A stretch of 22,500 bases of DNA from Halisarca cf. caerulea (lineage: Eukaryota; Porifera; Demospongiae; Chondrillida; Halisarcidae), in assembly GCA_963170055.1 (NCBI GenBank), contig CAUJGJ010000087.1, forward strand, positions 1,521,601 to 1,544,100, given 5' to 3'. The notes below the pieces were generated by a model, which saw only the letters and a program-made list of their open reading frames with translations, did no database searches and was not told where the DNA came from. A program made the translations under genes and the position numbers. Below, piece by piece: positions 16,381 through 22,500 of the stretch (within the stretch, counting starts at the first letter, position 1; the number at the start of each line of letters is the position of its first letter).

Positions 16381-16676
16381 GCACACCTTCCTGTCCATCA
16401 GCATTGTCATCTTTTGGGAGTGTTGATTTTACCAGTGCTACTGTAGTCTGGTCTACTGTAGTCCACAGCCTATCCAGTCACATCCACTGTAGTCACCTAC
16501 TGTCCTGCATCATCATCAAACTGTGGAAACAGTTTGGACTGTACCAGTCCATGTATACTATCAGTGGACTTGATCCTTGTGGGAACTACAGTGTTACAGT
16601 AACAGTGTTACTCCATCTAACAACTATGGAAGTGCTACTGGATGTACTGCAAACAGTGTAACTACCCCCCCTAAAG
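16381..16676 (+). pseudogene. Fibronectin-III-like receptor exon, frameshifted
   Basis: The acceptor CTCAATAG ends at 16380 and the donor CTAAAG/GTCAGT follows 16676, both in phase 1, the usual phase of extracellular modules. Conceptually it reads TPSCPSALSSFGSVDFTSAT then VVWSTVV, then in other frames TYCPASSSNCGNSLDCTSPC, TISGLDPCGNYSVTVT, and PSNNYGSATGCTANSVTTPP. At least three small indels break it: one near 16480-16490, two extra bases near 16552, and about five near 16600. The pattern (W in strand C, SGLxPxxxYxVxV before the end) is fibronectin type III, Cys-rich as in sponge receptors. It is presumably an ectodomain exon of the same gene family as the tail exon at 17805. Confidence 0.6.
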
Positions 16677-17052
16677 GTCAGTACAGCTACATTTTCATTT
16701 GTACATTTCACAATTATCATCAATCTCAGCCCAGTCCATCAACATCATGCACAGCACGATGATCCTTGTCAATGAGTATTTCTTAGTTATTCCGCGATTA
16801 TTTCTTTCAATCAGGATGATAGATTATATAAGTGCACAGCTTTTGAATCCTACATTATAATAATTAAATATAATTTTGGTATTCAAGAATTGGTACTGTA
16901 TCATTGCTACACTGTGTTTTGTTAGTGTTCTGAAATTTTCTGACATGCAGCCCCAACTAACCTGCAGCTGACCTTATTATACAGTTGTTGTTTTGGATAT
17001 TTCAAGATATCGATAATCTGTAATACTCTATATTCCGCTATCCCTCCCTCAG
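16677..17052 (+). other. Probable intron between receptor module relics
   Basis: AT-rich, bounded by a GT donor at 16677 and an AG acceptor at 17051-17052; nothing else is recognised. Confidence 0.4.
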
Positions 17053-17290
17053 GTGTTCCTGATTGTCCCAGGGATATCAATGCTGTTGAAGGGGATCTTT
17101 GTGATAGTGTTAATGTTACATGGATAAGTAGTCCATGCAGGACCTTCACAATTCAATGTCTGCTACCATCACCTACTGTCAAGTATCATCACAAGGGAGC
17201 TGTATGAGTGCGGTGTGTAGCAGCAGTACCATTACCAGTACCATTCAAGGTGTACATCGTAACAGAGAATATGAGTACACAGTGTTAGAA
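17053..17290 (+). pseudogene. Second fibronectin-III-like receptor exon, broken
   Basis: After acceptor CCCTCAG in phase 1 it reads GVPDCPRDINAVEGDLCDSV then NVTWISSPCRTFT. After a frame change near 17150 it reads MSATITYCQVSSQGSCMSAV and TSTIQGVHRNREYEYTVLE before a stop at 17290. The W-x-S strand C and GVxxxxEYEYTV match the fibronectin III fold. The expected end of the module reappears about 180 bases later (about 17470-17530: PTTNNCGNASG), so DNA has been inserted or the exon rearranged. It is non-functional as read. Confidence 0.55.
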
Positions 17291-17804
17291 TAGTAATGTA
17301 GATTGCACTCTATCCAGAACATGTTTTGTGTTGTGTTAACTTTATTCATTAGTCACATGGACTTTGTAGTGTTAATTCTAGATTGTTACACGTGTTGTAG
17401 TTTTTGATGTTAAGTGCTGTGATTTGTAGTGAGAAAGAATCTCGTTGACTCGCTAGTTCCAATACACAGTCCTACCCACCAACAACTGTGGAAATGCTTC
17501 AGGATGAACTAGAAACACATTCACATTTGCCCTCGGGTGAATTTTAGTGGTACTAGCTAGCCTTCTCCCTAGTGCGCATATTCAATAAATTGGGTAAAAT
17601 CTGCCTAATTTGTATGAGGCTTTTCTTGCTATATGTCATTTTTGAACTTTTCATATCTATAGATTGTACATTTGTCAAATATCTATGGTATCACTAATTA
17701 TAAGTCTTGAGAGTCTCGAGAATGCAATTATGGAAATGTATAATATGCTCAATTTTGGAACTCCAGTCTCTCCTGCATGATGGAATTATTTTCCCCTCAT
17801 ACAG

Positions 17805-18071
17805 CTAAATGCAATGTGTGTATATACAACACCTCAAAGTACCAGTATCATTCCAACAGCTCTAGCAGCTAATGTACCATCAGTTGTTCTGATACTTTGG
17901 AACATCATAAGTGTAGTGGTTGTCTTCTTCTTGACAAGACACTGTTACAAGAACACATCTAAGACGAGTTCTCCTGTAAAGCATGAAGATGTCTATGATC
18001 AAGTGCAAGGAGGGAAGACTTATGAGGGCATTGCAATGACTGACAATCCAGCTTATGGTCCGGTCAAGTAG
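17805..18071 (+). pseudogene. Second copy of the receptor transmembrane/tail exon, probably out of phase
   Basis: The exon after acceptor CATACAG (17804) is 80% identical in protein to copy 1 over 80 residues with no internal gap. It keeps the membrane core IISVVVVFFLTRHCYK and the tail tyrosines YDQV, YEGI and the final PAYGPVK. Here the last motif is NPAY, a PTB-type NPxY site that copy 1 has as SPAY. Compared with copy 1, four extra bases (TATA) lie near the exon start, so the ancestral phase-1 splice would enter the wrong frame and stop. Only an altered acceptor or an upstream compensating change would rescue it. With the broken ectodomain exons upstream, a pseudogene is the likelier reading. 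AATAAA follows at 18104. Confidence 0.6.
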
Positions 18072-18269
18072 TGCCAGAAATTACATGTCATTGATTGAGC
18101 AGCAATAAAAAAATCATACTGCATGTTGTGACATTAAATAATTATATTTTGATTGCAGATTATTTTATTGTTAAAGTTTAATAATACTATGATATTTTGC
18201 AATTATAATGTATCTCTTTCTTATAGATATACTTACTAGATATGCATGCATGCATGCAGACATAAACAT

Positions 18270-18388
<119 letters not shown>

Positions 18389-18390
18389 TT

Positions 18391-18876
18391 CCTTAAAAAC
18401 GTTTTCACAACAAGAGTTTTTAGATGATCTGAAAGTAGTACCATGGCATGTGATGGACCTTTTTGATGACCCTGATGAAAAGGTAGACACGTTTAATAAG
18501 CTATTCTCTGAAGTTCTTGACATGCACGCGCCTCTCAAAACAGTAAGAGTAAAAAAGAACCCGACACCATGGATTACTAAATCTATTCGAGATGAAATGG
18601 ATAGACGTGATAGGCTTTTTCGTTTCCACCGCCGAAACCCATTCCCTGCTTCCAAAAGTATTTTTAGGGCACAATGTAACCATGTAGTCTGGCTTCAGCG
18701 TAAAGCAAAATATGATTACTTTCATAAACTTTTCAAAAGAAATGCACAACCTTCAGCAATTTGGAATACTCTTAAGCTTGCCACATCCTTCTCTTCTCCT
18801 TCTGGTGCATGGTCATCCTTTAACACTGATCCTTTAACGATAGCAAATTATTCACTTAACAATCACTTTAATGGTA
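18391..18876 (+). pseudogene. LINE ORF2 fragment, linker before reverse transcriptase
   Basis: One open frame reads KTFSQQEFLDDLKVVPWHVM, then VDTFNKLFSEVLDMHAPLKT, PWITKSIRDEMDRRDRLFRF and WNTLKLATSF..LNNHF. The PWIT..I...M..RD..FR pattern is standard between the endonuclease and the RT of CR1/Jockey-type LINEs. The frame is cut by the inserted DNA element. Confidence 0.75.
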
Positions 18877-19828
18877 TGTTATGTCCAATTTTATGGCGCC
18901 GTTAAAATGGCCGCCACTACGGTGACCGTAATTGCACCCCTATTTTCTTCACAGATACCTCCTAAAAAGCCTACAAGAAGCCATGAATAATATTTTTAAC
19001 TTGTCTACTATGTAGAAATAACCTTTTCTTTTGTGTGATGTTTTCAACAGTTGCACAATTAATCATTTGCTACAACATACGAAAACATCTTTAGTGAAAA
19101 AGGCGGAGACATAGATGGTGGTTTTTCAACCTTAAAATGGGTTCAAAATAACCTTAGGATCGATATCTAAATTTTCACCGCGTATAATTTTGAAATTCAG
19201 TTCTTTCGTTGTTATGTACAGCATTTTGTAGTTTGCAAGCAAGGACAAGACAGGATATAGTTAGACATAACTTGAATGGAACAAGCAATCAAAATTATAC
19301 GCGGTGAAAAGTTAGCTTTACCTTTTAGAAATCATCTCTTAAATTTCTGCAGTTATGCACCGCCATCTAGATCTCCGCCTTTTACGAAGAAATTTACCTA
19401 GTGCAGAAGACCCAACTCCAGAGCAAAGTCACATGATGTCACGAGAACTAATTATGACGTTACGGTATTCATCATCACCGAACGGTGCACGTATACGCGT
19501 TGATTGTGAAGTTTAGAGCGCCGGTGCAATAGATACTTTCGTCCATGCAGCACTTCAATGCCTTAACTGGATGACGATCCATGCAAATGTACAGAGAATC
19601 GTACAGTATAAGAGGTATCCCCATTGTAAACGTGGATTTTTGTTGAAACGGCCATATTAAAAAAAAGGCAAGCACGCGAGCGTGGCAGCCAGTATACTCG
19701 CGCGTATATTGTCGTGTGGGACGTGGTCACATGGCGAGAGCGTGATAAATTGTCCGAGGCGTGACGATCTAATCGCATACCTGCCAAACCGCAAAACGCC
19801 CCTTACCAGCCTCAATTCGGACATAACT
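18877..19828. mobile_element. TA-flanked DNA element inserted in the LINE
   Basis: The LINE frame is interrupted exactly between TGTTATGTCC (18877-18886) and GGACATAACT (19819-19828). These are inverted repeats with one mismatch at the outermost base, extending to AATT inside and flanked by TA on both sides. The insert contains non-coding DNA with AAAATGGCCGCC near 18905 and a nested inverted repeat at 19095-19388. No transposase is recognised. Rejoining the LINE at a single TA leaves a one-base frame change, so borders may be off by a base or the LINE was already decayed. Confidence 0.6.
19095..19388. repeat. Nested inverted repeat with a perfect 22-bp inner pair
   Basis: The outer arms AAAGGCGGAGACATAGATGG (about 19098-19120) and the reverse complement of 19360-19385 (AAAGGCGGAGATCTAGATGG) match well. 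The inner arms TTTTCACCGCGTATAATTTT plus GA (19172-19193 and 19289-19310) are perfect reverse complements. The inner phrase is shared with 11681-11705. Either a MITE sits in another element, or one long foldback has two conserved arm segments. Confidence 0.7.
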
Positions 19829-19833
19829 TACCT

Positions 19834-21465
19834 GAAATTGCTTCTGTTAGCTCTTCCAATTTTGCTCCAAGTTTTGATTCTCTTCCCCCTTCAGAGCCGT
19901 TCACCTCTCAAATCCTCAGTCTCTCTACAACCACACCAGATTTGGTAAAGGAAAGTCTTGCGACTCTTAAACGTAAGTGTGCTACCGGTATTGATAAAAT
20001 TCCTTCTTCTGCCCTTATTGATGCTCGCTCTGTCATCTGTGATCCTCTTTGCCCGATTATAAATTCTTCCATTACTTCTTCAACCTTCCCAACAGCTTGG
20101 AAATGTGCTTCTGTCTTTCCTTTACATAAATCTGGTGTTCGAACCACTCCGGATCCTTCAAACTATCGTCCTATCTCTCTTCTCCCTGTCGCCAGTAAAA
20201 TTCTCGAAAGACATGTCCAGCAACAACTTTCTTCGCATTTAAACCAAAACGATCTTTTGTTCCCATTTCAATCTGGCTTTCGTTAAAACCACTCTACGCA
20301 ATCACTCCTTCTTTATTGCCTTGACCAATGGTATAAAGCACTTGATGACAAGAAATATGTAGGAGTAGTGTTTTTAGATATTTCCAAGGCTTTTGACACT
20401 GTTAATCATAACCTGCTTCTCTTGAAACTTTCTCACCTAGGTCTGTCTCCTTCCACAATTGCCTGGTTTAAGTCTTATCTCTCTAACCGTTGTCATCAAA
20501 CGCGCATTGAAAATACGTATTCCTCTCTTTGTTTTCCTACTAATGGGGTTCCGCAAGGCTCTACTCTAGGCCCAACCCTTTTTTCTGCTTTTATAAATGA
20601 CCTACCCTCTGTCCTCCCTTCTAACTCCACAGTACTTTTTGCTGATGACACAACCATTTTCCTAATTAGCAATATATAATGATATTCAGGAACTAAACTC
20701 ATCCCTCCAACTCACTCTTAATCTAGCAAATGTATGGTTACAAAAAAATGGCCTTAAACTAAACATCTCTAAGACCAAGACCATGCTGATCCACTCCGCT
20801 AGAAAAAAAGTTAGTGACACATTAGCCCTCAGCGTAGAAAATGTTGACATAGAACAGGTTCAAAAGTTCAAATTTCTAGGAGTAATAGTTAATGACACAT
20901 TATCTTGGGGTGATCACATTGATTTTGTTTGTAACAAGGTCACTCGTAGTCTTAGCCTTCTACGTCGCCTCTCTTGGTTTCTCCCCCGACCTCTTCTTCT
21001 TCTCTATCTCAAATCGTACATTCTTACTCTATTCGACTACTGTGATAGTGTGTGGTCTGTTTGCACCAAACAGCATAGTCATCGGTTACGCTTTCAAACT
21101 TTGCTTGTAGAACCGTCCTTCGCAAACGTAGAGATTATTCTGCCTCTTCTGCTCGTAAAGAATTAGGTGTTTCAACTCTTAGTGCTAGACAAAAAGTACA
21201 TTTGGCCCAAACTGTTTATAAGTGCTTATCTCTACAATCACCTACTTATCTTAACAACCTTTTTTCCACACCAGCCTCTCATTATAATACTCGAGCATCT
21301 TCTACTTCACAATTAAACCTTCCACGTTTTCGTACTTCCCTTGGCCAGAAGGCATTTAGTTTTGTTGGTGCATCATTATGGCGATCACTACCAAATAACA
21401 TCCGATGCTGTGTGGACTTTCGGGTGTTCATTAAACTATGTGAAAATCACTTTTTAAATGAATAA
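19834..21465 (+). pseudogene. LINE reverse transcriptase, broken
   Basis: It reads EIASVSSSNFAPSFD, then ATGIDKIPSSAL and NYRPISLLPVASKILERHVQ. The RT core is FLDISKAFDTVNH (first catalytic Asp), GVPQGSTLGPTLFSAFIND and LFADDTTIF (FADD box), then NGLKLNISKTKTM and FLGVIVNDTLSWGDHI. The C-terminal part ends SLWRSLPNNIR..FLNE at TAA 21463-21465. Damage: in-frame TAA at 20284-20286 (after QSGFR), a frameshift at about 20671-20680 just after the FADD motif, and another near 21108-21120. No functional enzyme can be made. It would have performed target-primed reverse transcription. Confidence 0.85.
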
Positions 21466-21783
21466 CTCATTGACAATATGATTTTGCACATATCATCAAT
21501 CAGACACTGTTTTCTTACTCATGCACCAATAATCTTATCTCATTACAGATTGAATTTATTCCATTCACTAATGACTAAATTTATAAATTTTGCTCATCTA
21601 TTCATTCTATTATTATTTCATCATAATGCAAACCTCAAACTCTTTTGTTGAATCTTTGTACAGTCACCCCCTTTGTTGTTTTTGTTTTTGCCTTTTGTCC
21701 CTTTTCTTTTCTGGGTGCCACTTACAGTAGCCTCTGGCTAAAGGTTCCCCAGGTTAAATAAGAATACCCTATACCCTATACTC

Positions 21784-21786
<3 letters not shown>

Positions 21787-21820
<34 letters not shown>

Positions 21821-21854
21821 GACATGCACACACCCAAACGCACACATACCAACA

Positions 21855-21900
<46 letters not shown>

Positions 21901-21904
21901 CACA

Positions 21905-21967
<63 letters not shown>

Positions 21968-22014
21968 CACACGCACAAGACATGCACACATGCAAACACA
22001 CACATACCAACACA

Positions 22015-22071
<57 letters not shown>
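21787..22071. repeat. Compound (CA)n microsatellite with a higher-order duplication
   Basis: CA arrays are separated by ACAAGACATGCACACA(C/T)... segments. The phrase AAGACATGCACACA, then AAACGCACACATACCAACAC or AAACACACACATACCAACAC, occurs twice (about 21819-21855 and 21977-22014). The array itself is therefore a tandem duplication of a roughly 158-base unit. The long frames over it are repeat artefacts. Confidence 0.9.
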
Positions 22072-22076
<5 letters not shown>

Positions 22077-22119
22077 CACATGAACACATGCATATATACA
22101 GTGACATATAACAAATTTA

Positions 22120-22500
22120 TAATTTCCTATACAAACATAATATTACATTACTCCGTTCTCACCCAGTAAGTCAGCTGCAGCTATTATGCATTACCTTCCC
22201 ACTTGTCTTCACCATGTGGATATCAAGGCTACAAAGCTCCATACTCCTATATATACTGTTTACTGATACTACAGACCCTCATTCATGCACTTCCTACACT
22301 TTGTGCACAGAATTCCTCCACACAGAATAGACACATATGGATATGGGACGTCTGATTGTATTAATGCATCTTTGATTTTAATAGCATATATCTTACAAGA
22401 TAGTACTATAATAAGGTGTTTAGAATAATTATATTACTTTTAAATTGGTAAGGCATGCATTTACCAGACCTTATAAAAGTATAACATCCCTATAAATTAT
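22120..22500 (+). repeat. Segmental duplication block B, copy 2 (continues beyond the window)
   Basis: It matches 5620-6050 in the same order, from CAAACATA..A through TTCTCACCCAGTAAG, CTTCCCACTTGTCTTCACCA, GAATTCCTCCACACAGA, AATAAGGTGTTTAGAATAAT to TATAACATCCCTA at the edge. It starts soon after the CA array that follows the LINE. Confidence 0.75.

Larger units (their letters stand above)
18389..21775 (+). mobile_element. 5'-truncated non-LTR retrotransposon (CR1/Jockey/L2 group)
   Basis: The element lacks its endonuclease: it begins in the endonuclease-to-RT linker directly after a CA array. It then carries a reverse transcriptase, a C-terminal domain and a roughly 300-base 3' UTR. It ends GGTTAAATAAGAATACCC with a short heptamer tail ATACCCT, ATACCCT, ATACTCT (21763-21783), and another CA array follows. 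CA on both sides suggests insertion into a CA microsatellite. A 952-bp DNA element interrupts it at 18877-19828. Clade assignment is by motif only; heptamer/octamer 3' tails fit CR1/L2-like LINEs. Confidence 0.8.

Overview
The window looks like nuclear DNA of an early-branching animal, most likely a sponge, though a cnidarian or another invertebrate is not excluded. Evidence: AT-rich DNA with short GT-AG introns, long CA microsatellites, receptor exons with fibronectin-III-like modules and tyrosine-based tails, a P2X7-C-terminal-like gene relic, and dense THAP, pogo/Tigger, hAT-like and LINE elements. No rRNA, tRNA, operon or CRISPR array was seen. Species assignment is inference from gene content.

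Layout. 1-1450: a hAT-like non-autonomous element, then the last exon (transmembrane segment plus cytoplasmic tail) of a receptor gene on the + strand, ending in a CA repeat. 1645-3660: three TA-flanked non-autonomous DNA elements and microsatellites. 3661-5499: an ISL2EU-type DNA transposon with perfect 13-bp terminal repeats. It carries a broken two-exon THAP/DDE transposase on + and the start of a convergent SAP-domain protein on -, joined by an internal deletion. 5600-6050: a block repeated at the right edge of the window. 6270-7762: a broken P2X7-C-terminal-like gene on -, plus a possible unrelated or linked last exon.

9329-14916: on the - strand, a multi-exon pogo/Tigger-like gene. It has a 4-codon first exon, a 513-codon HTH/DDE exon, and then six small exons, all in the same intron phase, for an acidic, K/E-rich tail ending in a PHD-like finger. 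The second catalytic Asp is Glu and the PHD His is Pro. 15288-16006: a small TA-flanked element and a foldback structure. 16381-18071: + strand relics of two fibronectin-III-like exons followed by a second copy of the receptor transmembrane/tail exon. 18389-21775: a 5'-truncated, multiply broken LINE, interrupted by a 952-bp TA-flanked element that holds a further inverted repeat. 21787-22500: CA arrays and the second copy of the 5600-6050 block.

Two separate blocks (about 730-1450 with 17650-18390, and about 5620-6050 with 22120-22500) are repeated in the same order and orientation, about 16.5-16.9 kb apart. The region is therefore best read as a tandem segmental duplication of a receptor locus whose two copies were later filled by different transposons.
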